From: Pseudomonadota bacterium
Lineage (GTDB): Bacteria; Verrucomicrobiota; Verrucomicrobiia; Limisphaerales; SXTU01
Length of the DNA: 32,340 nucleotides
NCBI GenBank assembly: GCA_009924135.1
Contig: RFSE01000051.1
Coordinates: forward strand, 1 to 32,340
Direction of reading: 5' to 3'
Shown here: in pieces, positions 1-8,298 of the stretch
Numbering within the stretch: position 1 is the first letter of the stretch
How the letters are laid out: each line of letters starts with the position of its first letter
The notes under the pieces: generated by a model
The model's database searches: none
What the model was told of the DNA's origin: nothing
What the model saw: only the letters and a program-made list of their open reading frames with translations
Position numbers and translations under genes: made by a program

Positions 1-100
1 GATGGTGGGGCTGCAAAAAATGGGTTGCACCCTTCAACATCGCCTGGTTGACAGGCCAGCAGAAATGACGCAGGTTGCGCGAAAGTCTGAACACATCTTT

Positions 101-652
101 ATGAAGACACCGTTGCTTGTCCTCGCGCTTGCCCTCGTTTGCACCGCTTCCAGCGCCTTTGGCCAGGGCGCCGCCGTCATCATCAAGCAACGGGCGAAGG
201 AAGCCGCCGGCCGCCCCTTGTCGCTGCCCCCCACACCAGTCGCGGCCCAGCCGGCAGGAACCCCCGCGCCCCCGGCCGTCGCGGCCCCGAACCTCACCAA
301 GCTCCTCGCCGACATCGCCATCATCAAGTCCCGGCCCCAGGCCTCCCAGGAGCAGAAGGACAAGCTCGCCGCCGACCTCGCGGCCGTGGCGCTCGGGGCC
401 AACAAGCCGTCCGCCGAAGCCCTGCAGGCCCTGGCCAACGCCCTCGCCGACGCCATTGCGGGCAAGAAAATCTCCTCCGCCGACCAGACGGCGCTGGCGC
501 GCAGCCTCGCGTTAACATTGAACCCGGGGAACGCCCAGGTCGACGCTGCCATCCAAGGCGTGAAGGACGCGCTCACGCTCTCGAGCGTCAATGAAGCCGC
601 CATCCAGTCCGTCGCCACCGCGTTGACCGGCCTGACGACGAAAGCCAAGTAA
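101..652 (+). CDS. Secreted protein of unknown function
   Basis: The start is placed at the ATG at 101 because it opens directly into a classical signal peptide: a Lys at residue 2, a hydrophobic run of Leu/Ala/Val, then a small-residue cleavage region near SAFGQ (about residue 22). The open frame continues upstream to base 2, but that part has no signal-like start. The mature part (about 160 residues) is rich in Ala, Pro and Leu. It has a proline-rich linker around residues 40-65 and then predicted amphipathic helices, with no cysteines and no catalytic motif that I recognise. It is followed 19 bp later by a DUF4864-like gene on the same strand, so the two may be co-transcribed. Family unknown. 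An exported helical protein is all that can be supported. Confidence 0.7.
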   Translation: MKTPLLVLALALVCTASSAFGQGAAVIIKQRAKEAAGRPLSLPPTPVAAQPAGTPAPPAVAAPNLTKLLADIAIIKSRPQASQEQKDKLAADLAAVALGANKPSAEALQALANALADAIAGKKISSADQTALARSLALTLNPGNAQVDAAIQGVKDALTLSSVNEAAIQSVATALTGLTTKAK

Positions 653-671
653 TTTTTCCTGTTGAACCCGC

Positions 672-1169
672 TTGAGCGAGCCTGACCGGACATCCGCCGG
701 TGATTCCAATGCCGCAGCCCTGCGCCTGCTGCGGGCCGCCTCGCTCCCCTTCGTTGTTTGCCTGCTGTTCTTCTTCGTCACGCCCTCGACGGAGCGGCCC
801 TTGCGGCCCAGCTCGCCGGAGATTTCCCAGCAGGTGCTGAAGGTGGTTGAATCCCAGTTTGCCGCCTTTCGCGATGGCGATTACCCGCGCGCCTACTCCT
901 TCGCCTCGGCGGAGATCCAGCATCAGTTCACGCCGCTGACCTTCGAACGGATGGTCAAGGATGGTTACCCGATCATTGCCTACTGGCACACGGTGGCCTT
1001 CGGCGTGGTCGAAGACAACGGCCATGTAGCCGTGCTGGAAGTTTCGGTAAAGGGCCAGCGCGGCCACCCGCGTTTCTTCCGCTACCTGCTCATCCGCGAG
1101 GCGGACCAATGGCGCATCAACGGCGTCCAGGAACTCCGCCAGTCACCGACCCAGGGCCAGTTCGTCTGA
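672..1169 (+). CDS. Membrane-anchored DUF4864-like protein
   Basis: This 165-residue protein has one N-terminal hydrophobic segment (about residues 22-37), which would act as an anchor or uncleaved signal, followed by a compact domain from about residue 50. The domain pattern (Q-F-A-A-F-R-D-G-D, then A-Y-S-F-A-S, then M-V-K-D-G-Y-P, ending Y-L-L-I-R-E...W-R-I-N-G-V) matches the DUF4864 family, a cystatin/NTF2-like fold of unknown function. The start is a TTG at 672. No ATG lies upstream of the hydrophobic segment in this frame, so the TTG is the best available start but is not certain. The domain assignment comes from recalled family pattern, not a profile search. Confidence 0.75.
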   Translation: MSEPDRTSAGDSNAAALRLLRAASLPFVVCLLFFFVTPSTERPLRPSSPEISQQVLKVVESQFAAFRDGDYPRAYSFASAEIQHQFTPLTFERMVKDGYPIIAYWHTVAFGVVEDNGHVAVLEVSVKGQRGHPRFFRYLLIREADQWRINGVQELRQSPTQGQFV

Positions 1170-1188
1170 ACCGGACCGATGCAGTTGA

Positions 1189-1337
1189 GCCACGGATTAA
1201 ACACGGACGAAACACGGAACAAGCAGGGGAAGACTAGGCGCGCATTTCTGGACTCGGCAGCACCATTGGGAGGTGGCGTTCAACCACCGGGCAGGATGCG
1301 TTCGGCTAGTTCCCATCTGTGTTTTATCTGTGGCTAA
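1189..1337. repeat. ACACGGAT-type inverted repeat element, copy 1
   Basis: The left end reads GCCACGGATTAAACACGG and the right end (1312-1337) reads CCATCTGTGTTTTATCTGTG followed by GC. These are imperfect inverted copies of each other built on an ACACGGAT/ATCCGTGT theme. The same ends, with a partly similar core containing a TCAACCA(A/C)CGGG motif, recur at 10611-10769. No open frame with coding character lies inside. It occupies most of the 346-bp gap between the DUF4864-like gene and the putative deacetylase gene. It is a dispersed non-coding repeat. Whether it is mobile or only a folded RNA element cannot be decided here. Confidence 0.75.
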
Positions 1338-1422
1338 AGAATTCTTCCGGCTAAAGGCGAACTGACCAGTGACAGAGCGGGTTCCGGGCCAGTCTCAATT
1401 CGGAGTTTTTCCCACGGTATCC

Positions 1423-1455
1423 GGGACGGTCGTCCATCCCCTAGGGGATTTCCCC
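1423..1455. promoter_or_regulatory. Cluster of short palindromes upstream of the deacetylase gene
   Basis: Three palindromic motifs lie within 33 bp, 60-95 bp upstream of the ATG at 1516: GGACG-GT-CGTCC (1423-1434), the perfect CCCCTAGGGG (1438-1447), and GGGGA-TT-TCCCC (1444-1455). Such spacing would suit an operator or a folded leader. No regulator gene lies beside it and no convincing -35/-10 pair is visible, so the regulatory role is a guess. The rest of 1338-1515 shows nothing recognisable. Confidence 0.3.
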
Positions 1456-1515
1456 AACCACCTATCGGTCCCCCGACCCGATACCGCATCCGCACCGCGC
1501 GCGTAGATTGGAGCC

Positions 1516-3588
1516 ATGAAAAACGTACTGAGCTCTCCGAGTGGCAGCGAGGAAGCCGTGCGTACCGTGAACCAAACACAGCCTGGCACCATGAACAACA
1601 AACCCGCCCTTCACACCACCCAGACGATCCGCGTGAGCTTCCCCCAGAAGCCGGTCGTCTTCCTCGACATCGTCGTCAAACGCTTTACGCGCACCGTGAC
1701 GGCCAGCCGCCCGGGACTGCTCGCCAAGCTCGACCGGCCCGCCAGCAGCCTCCTGGCCCTCTTCGCCGGGCTCCTGTTGCTCACCACTGGCCGCCCCGCC
1801 GCCCACGCCGCGCTTACCAACGCCTCCACCGACCTCGCCGTGCTCGTCGTCACCGCCACCACCAATGACGCCGCCCTCCCCGCCATCCAGCAGGCCCTCG
1901 ACTTCCTCGGCACCCCCTACACCCTCCACGTCGCCAACGCCAGCCCCGGCGCCCTCACCGCCGACAAGCTCAGCAGCGGCACCCACGGCTTCTATACCGC
2001 CGTGATGCTCACCGATGCCGCCCTGGCCTTCAGCCCCGACGGCGTCAACTGGAGTTCCGCCCTCTCCACCACCGAGTGGGCCGCCCTCAACCAGTTCGAA
2101 GCCGACTTCGCCGTCCGCCAGGTCAACTGGAGCGGTTATCCCACGCCGACCATTGGGTTTAACTGGCCCACCTCCGCCTTCGATTCCACCGCCAACCCGG
2201 CCCTGGGCACCTGGAGCACCACCGCCAAGACCAGCTTCCCCTACCTCGTCACCGCCAACGCCTTCGCCATCTCCAACGTCTGGACCTACCTCGCCACCCC
2301 GCTCGACACCAACACCACCCCCTGGCTCTCCGATGCTGCTGGCAACGCCCTTATCGCCGTGCAGAAGACCACCGACGGCCGTGAGGTCCTCACGATGACC
2401 TTCGATAACGCCTCCTGGCTCACCCACAGCACGGTGCTTTCCCACGGCCTGGTTACCTGGGCCAGCAAGGGCCTCTTCCTCGGTGAGCGCCACACCTACC
2501 TCAGCGCGCAGGTCGATGACGTCTTCCTGGCCGACGAGATGTGGGCCGGTGGTGAGTATCGCCAGAGCGCCAATGACTGGCAGGCGGTCATCAACTGGCA
2601 GAAGGCCTTCAACACCCGCACCCTGGGCAAGAACTTCCGCTACGACATGGCCTTCAACGGGCTCGGCACCGTGGCCGGTGAATACCCTAACGACGACCTC
2701 ACCCCCTTCGTGAAGAACAGCGGCAAGAGCATGTTCAAGTGGATCAGCCATACCTATGACCACCCGATCCTCGACGATTTCACCTACGCCCAGTCGTTGA
2801 CCGAGATTACCAAGAACAACAAGGTGGCCAGCGGCCTGGGCCTGCCCAACTACAGCAAGCTCAACATGGTGACGCCCAATGTCAGCGGCCTTTCCAACGT
2901 CCTGTTCCTCCAGGCCGCGTTCGACGCGGGCATCCGCTACCTGGTCAGCGATACCTCGATCCCGACGGAGCGTCCGCCCAGCCCGAACGTGGGCATCCCC
3001 AACTGGTATGATCCCCGCATCCTCCTGGTGCCCCGGCATGCCTGCAACCTCTACTACAACGTCAGCACGCCTGACGAGTGGGTCAGTGAGTACAACAACA
3101 TCTACCACAGCTACTGGGGCCGGGACCTGACCTTCGCGGAAATCCTGGACAACCAGGCCGAGCTGCTCCTGGGCTTCCTCCTCAAGGGTGACGTGAGCCC
3201 GGTGATGTTCCACCAGCCCAACCTGCGCAACTATGACGGCGCGGGCCGCTCACTGCTGGGCGACCTGCTCACGGCGGTGGCGGACAAGTACGAGAAGCTC
3301 TACAACTTCCCGGCCCTCTCTCCGACGATGGACAGCCTGGCCAACACGTTGAAGCTGCGGATGGCTTACAACACCTCGGGCGTGGTGGCCACGCTCAATG
3401 CGAACAAGACGGTGACACTGACGGTCAAGACCGCGGCGCGCATCCCGGTGACGGGCCTCAAGAACGGCGGGATGGTGAGCCACATCGGCACGACCACCCC
3501 GGCGATCACGGCGGAGACCTACGCGGGCCAGACGATCACTTACATCACTTTGGCCGCCGGCCAGAGCGTGACGCTCAAGAAGCTGTGA
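1516..3588 (+). CDS. Putative exported polysaccharide deacetylase, Agd3/CE18-like
   Basis: The product has 690 residues. A long polar N-terminus (1-75) precedes a hydrophobic signal-like segment (about 77-98) ending in an AHA-type cleavage site, so export is likely. The true start may be a later codon, such as the ATG at 1591. The region from about 105 to 320 is beta-rich, with many Trp, Tyr and Thr, and resembles a carbohydrate-binding module. The C-terminal half carries QVDD (Asp334, Asp335) and HTYDH (His412, Asp415, His416). These fit the acidic motif and the H(S/T)xxH metal motif of NodB-like carbohydrate esterases. The overall order resembles fungal Agd3 (CBM87 plus CE18), which N-deacetylates an amino-sugar polysaccharide. 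I recognise this from memory. A generic exported protein with a NodB-like fold is the fallback. The expected role is trimming acetyl groups from an exopolysaccharide. Confidence 0.65.
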   Translation: MKNVLSSPSGSEEAVRTVNQTQPGTMNNKPALHTTQTIRVSFPQKPVVFLDIVVKRFTRTVTASRPGLLAKLDRPASSLLALFAGLLLLTTGRPAAHAALTNASTDLAVLVVTATTNDAALPAIQQALDFLGTPYTLHVANASPGALTADKLSSGTHGFYTAVMLTDAALAFSPDGVNWSSALSTTEWAALNQFEADFAVRQVNWSGYPTPTIGFNWPTSAFDSTANPALGTWSTTAKTSFPYLVTANAFAISNVWTYLATPLDTNTTPWLSDAAGNALIAVQKTTDGREVLTMTFDNASWLTHSTVLSHGLVTWASKGLFLGERHTYLSAQVDDVFLADEMWAGGEYRQSANDWQAVINWQKAFNTRTLGKNFRYDMAFNGLGTVAGEYPNDDLTPFVKNSGKSMFKWISHTYDHPILDDFTYAQSLTEITKNNKVASGLGLPNYSKLNMVTPNVSGLSNVLFLQAAFDAGIRYLVSDTSIPTERPPSPNVGIPNWYDPRILLVPRHACNLYYNVSTPDEWVSEYNNIYHSYWGRDLTFAEILDNQAELLLGFLLKGDVSPVMFHQPNLRNYDGAGRSLLGDLLTAVADKYEKLYNFPALSPTMDSLANTLKLRMAYNTSGVVATLNANKTVTLTVKTAARIPVTGLKNGGMVSHIGTTTPAITAETYAGQTITYITLAAGQSVTLKKL

Positions 3589-3594
3589 GGTGAA

Positions 3595-3686
3595 GTTGAG
3601 AGTTGAAAGTTGAAGGTTGAGAGACCCGAAACTCCAAACCCGAAACCCGAAACGCCAACCGTGAAACGCCAAACCCTGAACCTGAA
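3595..3686. repeat. Array of 7-bp repeat units
   Basis: Directly after the stop codon of the putative deacetylase gene come four GTTGARR heptamers (3595-3622). After one base out of phase come nine more units in strict 7-bp register from 3624 to 3686, mostly ACCCGAA, ACKCCAA and ACCYTGA. This resembles short tandemly repeated repetitive sequences known from other bacteria. A second heptamer array of different sequence lies at 25036-25117. No coding potential is seen. Confidence 0.75.
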
Positions 3687-4040
3687 CGTGGAAAAGAAAC
3701 GATGAAGCAAACCCCGGCCGCCCCTCGCCTGCCAGTGAGGGAACGGCTGAACCCGGAGCGCAGGGCGCTCCCAACCTCTCGCCGCCGGCCCGGTTGACGT
3801 GGCTGTGGATCGGTCCGGTGGCGAGGAGGAAGAACGGAAACGCAACCGCGCGAGAGATACCCTCCCGCGCGGTTGTGCTTTTGAGGAATCAGGAAAGCGG
3901 GAAGGCAGGAAAGAACGGGACCGACCCCTTGGCCCGTTTTCCTGCTTTCCTGCTTTGCTGATAAAAATCACATCCATTCGCATCCTGGTTCCGTTCTTTT
4001 CTGATTCGCAAGGCATTGGTCATCGCAGGCACACTGCGGC
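3687..4040. other. Non-coding gap with several hairpins
   Basis: No convincing gene is present in this gap. It contains a perfect GGAGCGC-agg-GCGCTCC hairpin (3755-3771). It also has a 12-bp stem with one mismatch at 3841-3852/3866-3877, followed by GCTTTT, which could act as a weak intrinsic terminator for the upstream gene. Finally, an imperfect inverted pair of CAGGAAAG / CTTTCCTG motifs lies at about 3890-3960. Open frames through this region have repeat-driven composition and no family resemblance. Confidence 0.5.
3841..3881 (+). terminator. Possible weak intrinsic terminator hairpin
   Basis: CGCAACCGCGCG (3841-3852) pairs with CGCGCGGTTGTG (3866-3877) with a single mismatch around a 13-nt loop, and is followed by a short T run (3879-3882). 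The T tract is short and the hairpin lies 250 bp past the stop codon of the upstream gene. It may instead be another palindromic repeat. Confidence 0.3.
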
Positions 4041-4694
4041 GTGCTCAAGTGGCTGAAATTCATCATTGGCATCCTGTTGTTACCCGTCTGCGCGGGGGCA
4101 TTGCCGGTTTTTGTGAAGGTCTTCCGCGCCAGTGGCGGGGCCTCTGAGGTCTGGGTGCCGTTGGTGGCAGGCGTGGCTTGTTGGCTGGTGATCTTTGCGC
4201 TCCTGCCCAAGCCGATGTGGATCTACGTAGTGGGCCATGAACTGACGCATGTCGTCTGGTCCTGGCTCTTTGGCGGCAAGTTGAAGAAGTTCAAGGCCAC
4301 ATCCCAGGGCGGCGAAGTGGTGATCACCAAATCCAACTTCCTCGTCGCACTGGCACCGTATTTCTTTCCTCTGTACGCGGTATTCGTGGTGCTCGGATTT
4401 CTCATCGGTCACCTGATCTGGGGCTGGGCCAATTGGACGCCGCTGTTCCACCTGCTGCTCGGTGCGGCGTACGCGTTCCACCTCACGTTGACGTGGGAAA
4501 TTCTCAAGACGACACAGTCCGACATCACGAGCCAGGGCTACCTGTTTTCAGGCGTCGTAATCTTCCTCGGCAACGCACTGGTGCTGCTGCTGGGCATTTC
4601 GTTGCTCACGGGCAAGGCCGGACTGCTCACGGTGCTGGGCTGGTGGTTCGAGGCAATTGGCGCATTGCTCAAGCGGTTGAGCACGATGACCTGA
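4041..4694 (+). CDS. Membrane zinc metallopeptidase, M50-like
   Basis: This 217-residue integral membrane protein has about five or six hydrophobic segments. HELTH at residues 66-70 is the HExxH zinc motif (His66, Glu67, His70) placed at the end of a transmembrane helix, as in site-2 or M50-type intramembrane peptidases. The stretch GGEVV...NFLVALAPYFFPLYAVFV (about 94-120) resembles the M50B-like arrangement, in which a glycine-rich loop precedes the next helix. A classical NPDG motif is not seen, so the third ligand cannot be assigned. The start is GTG at 4041. No ATG is available before the first helix. The substrate is unknown. Flanking genes encode exported proteins and give no specific partner. 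Confidence 0.75.
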   Translation: MLKWLKFIIGILLLPVCAGALPVFVKVFRASGGASEVWVPLVAGVACWLVIFALLPKPMWIYVVGHELTHVVWSWLFGGKLKKFKATSQGGEVVITKSNFLVALAPYFFPLYAVFVVLGFLIGHLIWGWANWTPLFHLLLGAAYAFHLTLTWEILKTTQSDITSQGYLFSGVVIFLGNALVLLLGISLLTGKAGLLTVLGWWFEAIGALLKRLSTMT

Positions 4695-4781
4695 ACCGGG
4701 CAGGGCTCGACGAAGCCTCGCCCGGTCGGCGTGAAGAATCTGCTACCGTCTCCGCGTCTGCCTTCCTAGACTCAGCCAGCC

Positions 4782-7700
4782 ATGAAACGATTATTGCGGA
4801 CGCTCCTTCTGCTCGCCTTCACCAGCGGGCTCGTCCTTCCCACCCCGGCCGCTCCAGCTGACATCTTCGCCCGTACCAACCTGGTGGCCTGGTGCATCGT
4901 GCCGTTCGACTCAAAGAAGCGCGGCCCCGCCGAACGCGCCGAAATGGTCGCCAAGCTGGGCTTCACCAAGATGGCCTATGACTGGCGCCAGGAGCATGTC
5001 GCGACGTTCGAGGAGGAGATTTTGCAGTACCAGAAGCACAAGCTGGAGTACTTCGCCTTCTGGACGCAGCACGAGGAGGCGTATCGGCTGTTCGAGAAGT
5101 ACCATCTGCATCCGCAAATCTGGGTGATGATGAGTGCACCGGCTGCACCGACGAATGAAGAGCGCGTCCAGCTTGCGGCCAAGCAGTTGCTACCGGTCGT
5201 CGAGCGCACGCGCAAGTCCGGCTGCCAGCTCACCCTCTACAACCACGGCGGCTGGGCGGGCGAACCGGAGAACATGGTGGCCGTCGCGAAGCTCCTGCGT
5301 GAACAACACGGCGCGGCCCACGTGGGCATCGTTTACAACCTCCATCACGGCCACGATCATCTGGATCGTTTCCCCGCCGCCCTCAAGGCCATGTTGCCCT
5401 ATCTGCACTGCCTCAACCTCAATGGCATGACCCGCGACGGCGAGAAGCGTGGTCAAAAAATCCTTCCGCTCGGCACCGGTGAACTGGATCTCGCGCTCCT
5501 CAAAATCATCCGCGACTCCGGCTATCGCGGTCCGATCGGCATCATCGGCCATACGAACGATGATGCGGAACAGCGCCTGCACGACAATCTCGACGGCCTC
5601 GACTGGCTGCTCCCGCAGCTCGATGGCAAACCGCCCGGGCCGAAACCAAAGTATCGCACCCTCGCCGCCGTAAAGGCGGATGCACCCTCAGCCCAGCCTC
5701 GCACCACGGTAAGCACTTCTCCTGCGGGGCAGCCGTCGCTCTCGGCCCAATTCGGCAAGGCGCTCGTCGGCGGAATGGTGGTCGAGGGAAAGGCGGATTA
5801 CCGCGAGCTGCCGCTGACGGTCGAAGTCCGGGCGAAGCTCAATTCCAAGAACGGGTTCAACATCCTCGTCGCCAGCGACACGAAAGCCTCCGCGCAACAC
5901 TGGGAGTTGTACAGCTACGCGGGCAGCGGCGTGTTCAGCCTCTACCTGCCTGGCCGGGGCGGGGAGTTCAAATCCGCAGTCAACATCTGCGACGGTCAGT
6001 GGCACGCGCTCGCCGCGATCATCGAGGCGACACGCGTTCGGCTCTTCGTGGATGGCAAACAGGTCCATGACGGACAGGTCAGGACGCTCAATGGCATGGC
6101 GCGTCCGGGTGGTCTGGCCTTTGGACGGCTCGTGGAAGGCGGGGTGAGCTGCGACGGTCTCGTGGATGAGGTGCGTCTCTCCAAAGGCGTACGTGAAATC
6201 TCCGGCGTGGCGAAGGAGCCGCTTAAGGCGGATGCCCAGACGGTTGGCTTGTGGAACTTTGACGACTTGAAGACCTCCTCGGCTCCGGTGCCTGCTGCCA
6301 ATCCGACACCGGCGGCTCCCGTTGCCAAACCACAACTGCTTTACACCAAGCAAGCGACGCGTGAAGCCACCGAAGCGGCCACTAGCGCCGCGACCTTGAA
6401 GCAGCTTCCCGCTGCCCGACTCACCTCCATCCACCGCCTGGCCGCCGCGCCCACGCTCAAGCCCGATGGCTCCGCCGACGTGGCGGGAGCGAAGACCATC
6501 CAGCTCCCGAACGCCCAGTGGACCTCGCTGGATCCGGCGGTCAAATCGCTGCTCTTCACCTTTCATGCGGATGCCGAGCGCGAAGTTACGCTGCGCATCG
6601 GCTGCAAGCGCCCCGTGCAAACCAAGTTCAACAATGGCCCGATGCCTTCAGACCTCGGACCGCCGGGCTGGCTTGCCGGACAGATCGGCAACATCGCCGA
6701 CCCCGTGCCTTTCAACGTGAAACTCCACGCGGGCGACAACTTCCTCTCGCTCACCTTCACCGAGACGGTGCCGTTCTACTTTGAGCTGGACCCGCTGGGC
6801 CGGGATTTGCGCGAGCAGCTCAATACCCGGCTCACTGCGGATTTCCCGCCCACCGGCGAGGCGCGCTACTACAAGATTGAAACGGTGTCACTTCCGGCCG
6901 GGCTCGCACTCGAAGTGGGTGGCATGGCGTTCGCGGCGGACAACGCGCTGATGGTTTGCACGCGGCGCGGCGAAATCTGGCGCTATTACTCCGCTGCCGT
7001 TCAGGCCGAGTGCAGCAAGCCCGGGTTGAATCGTGCGGCCATGCTGTCGGGCAAAACTCCGGCGGCGAGTTCCTCCTTCGGCGACCGCTGGGAACTCTTT
7101 GCCTCCGGCCTCCACGAACCCCTCGGCCTGCTCGCCGGCAAGCCCGGTGAAGTGTTCGTCGTGCAGCGTTCTGAACTGACGCGCATCGTCGATACCGATG
7201 GCGACGGCAAGGCCGATCTCTTCGAGACGCTGGACCAGAACTGCGGCGTCTCCGCCAGCCAGCACGCCTACATCTTCGGCCCGGTGCGCGACAAAGAAGG
7301 CAACCTGTGGGGCGCGATCTCCGGCATTGGCGTGAGCGGGGCGGGCAAGTACTTCGGTTGGAGTTTCAAGGTAACACCGAAGGGTGAGTTCATCCCGTGG
7401 AGCAAGGGCCTGCGTTCACCCAACGGGCTCTGCATGACGCCCGATGGCGACCTCTTCATCACGGACAACCAGGGCGAATGGATGGGCACCTGCCCGTTGC
7501 ACCATGTGAGCAAGGATGCTTTTCACGGCCACCCGCAGGGGCTGAAGTGGGACCCGGAATTCAAGGGCAACGCGGGCAGCGCCGAGGAACTCGCCAAGCT
7601 CCGCAAGCTGCCGGCCATCCAGTTCCCCTATGGCACCATGGGCCAGTCGCTCGCCGAGCCGGTGGTGGACACGACCGGAGGCAAGTTCGGTCCGTTCGCC

Positions 7701-8279
7701 GGGCAGATGTTTGTGTGCGATGAGAGCAAGTGCATCGTGGTGCGCGTGGCCCTGGAGAAGGTGGGCGGTGAGTGGCAGGGTGCGTGTCTGCCCTTCCGCG
7801 TAGGCTTCCAGAGCGGCAACAACCGCGCTGCGTTCGGGCCCGATGGTAGCCTCTTCGTGGGCCAGACGGATCGCGGCTGGGGCAGCACCGGCGGCAAGTC
7901 ATTCGGCCTCCAACGCGTCGTGTGGAGCGGCGAAGTGCCTTTCGAGATTGAGACGATGAAGCTCACCGCCGACGGCTTTGACGTGCGTTTCACCCGGCCG
8001 GTGGACCGCTCCGCCGCCGCCACGCCGGCGAACTGGTCGCTCTCGCACTACCACTACCTCTACCGCGCCCAATACGGTTCACCCCAGCAGGACATCACGC
8101 CGGTAGCGGTCAGCACGGCGAGTGTCTCCGCCGACGGACGGACCGTGCACCTGAAACTCCCCGAGCTTCGCACCGCAAAGATCTACGAACTGCATTTCTC
8201 CAACCTTAGGGCCGCCGACGGCACCGAGCCGCTGCATACTTCTGCGTATTACACGTTGAACCGGGTGGCGTTGAAGTAA
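4782..8279 (+). CDS. Secreted multidomain protein: sugar isomerase-like, LamG-like and beta-propeller domains
   Basis: The product has 1165 residues with a signal peptide (about 1-24). Residues 28-285 look like a xylose-isomerase/AP-endonuclease-2 type TIM barrel (E-M-V-A-K-L-G-F-T-K at the start; N-H-G-G-W; Y-N-L-H-H-G-H-D at the metal side). Residues about 320-495 have the pattern of a LamG/concanavalin-like domain (W-H-A-L-A-A-I-I-E, V-D-E-V-R-L-S). After an Ala/Pro linker comes a galactose-binding-like region (about 540-690). From about 700 to 1060 lies a six-bladed propeller of the glucose/sorbosone dehydrogenase kind, with a calcium-type D-T-D-G-D-G-K-A-D loop at residues 804-812. An Ig-like domain ends the protein. 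The architecture is typical of verrucomicrobial and planctomycetal exported carbohydrate proteins. Whether the barrel is catalytic is unproven. A weak RBS precedes the ATG. Confidence 0.85.
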   Translation: MKRLLRTLLLLAFTSGLVLPTPAAPADIFARTNLVAWCIVPFDSKKRGPAERAEMVAKLGFTKMAYDWRQEHVATFEEEILQYQKHKLEYFAFWTQHEEAYRLFEKYHLHPQIWVMMSAPAAPTNEERVQLAAKQLLPVVERTRKSGCQLTLYNHGGWAGEPENMVAVAKLLREQHGAAHVGIVYNLHHGHDHLDRFPAALKAMLPYLHCLNLNGMTRDGEKRGQKILPLGTGELDLALLKIIRDSGYRGPIGIIGHTNDDAEQRLHDNLDGLDWLLPQLDGKPPGPKPKYRTLAAVKADAPSAQPRTTVSTSPAGQPSLSAQFGKALVGGMVVEGKADYRELPLTVEVRAKLNSKNGFNILVASDTKASAQHWELYSYAGSGVFSLYLPGRGGEFKSAVNICDGQWHALAAIIEATRVRLFVDGKQVHDGQVRTLNGMARPGGLAFGRLVEGGVSCDGLVDEVRLSKGVREISGVAKEPLKADAQTVGLWNFDDLKTSSAPVPAANPTPAAPVAKPQLLYTKQATREATEAATSAATLKQLPAARLTSIHRLAAAPTLKPDGSADVAGAKTIQLPNAQWTSLDPAVKSLLFTFHADAEREVTLRIGCKRPVQTKFNNGPMPSDLGPPGWLAGQIGNIADPVPFNVKLHAGDNFLSLTFTETVPFYFELDPLGRDLREQLNTRLTADFPPTGEARYYKIETVSLPAGLALEVGGMAFAADNALMVCTRRGEIWRYYSAAVQAECSKPGLNRAAMLSGKTPAASSSFGDRWELFASGLHEPLGLLAGKPGEVFVVQRSELTRIVDTDGDGKADLFETLDQNCGVSASQHAYIFGPVRDKEGNLWGAISGIGVSGAGKYFGWSFKVTPKGEFIPWSKGLRSPNGLCMTPDGDLFITDNQGEWMGTCPLHHVSKDAFHGHPQGLKWDPEFKGNAGSAEELAKLRKLPAIQFPYGTMGQSLAEPVVDTTGGKFGPFAGQMFVCDESKCIVVRVALEKVGGEWQGACLPFRVGFQSGNNRAAFGPDGSLFVGQTDRGWGSTGGKSFGLQRVVWSGEVPFEIETMKLTADGFDVRFTRPVDRSAAATPANWSLSHYHYLYRAQYGSPQQDITPVAVSTASVSADGRTVHLKLPELRTAKIYELHFSNLRAADGTEPLHTSAYYTLNRVALK

Positions 8280-8298
8280 GCCCCCACACCAAGGTCCA

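Noticed and set aside
1462-3213. A 583-codon open frame on the minus strand opposite the deacetylase gene
   Set aside because: It is a shadow frame caused by high GC at third positions. Its product is a Gly/Val/Glu-rich low-complexity string, whereas the plus strand has a signal segment and catalytic motifs.
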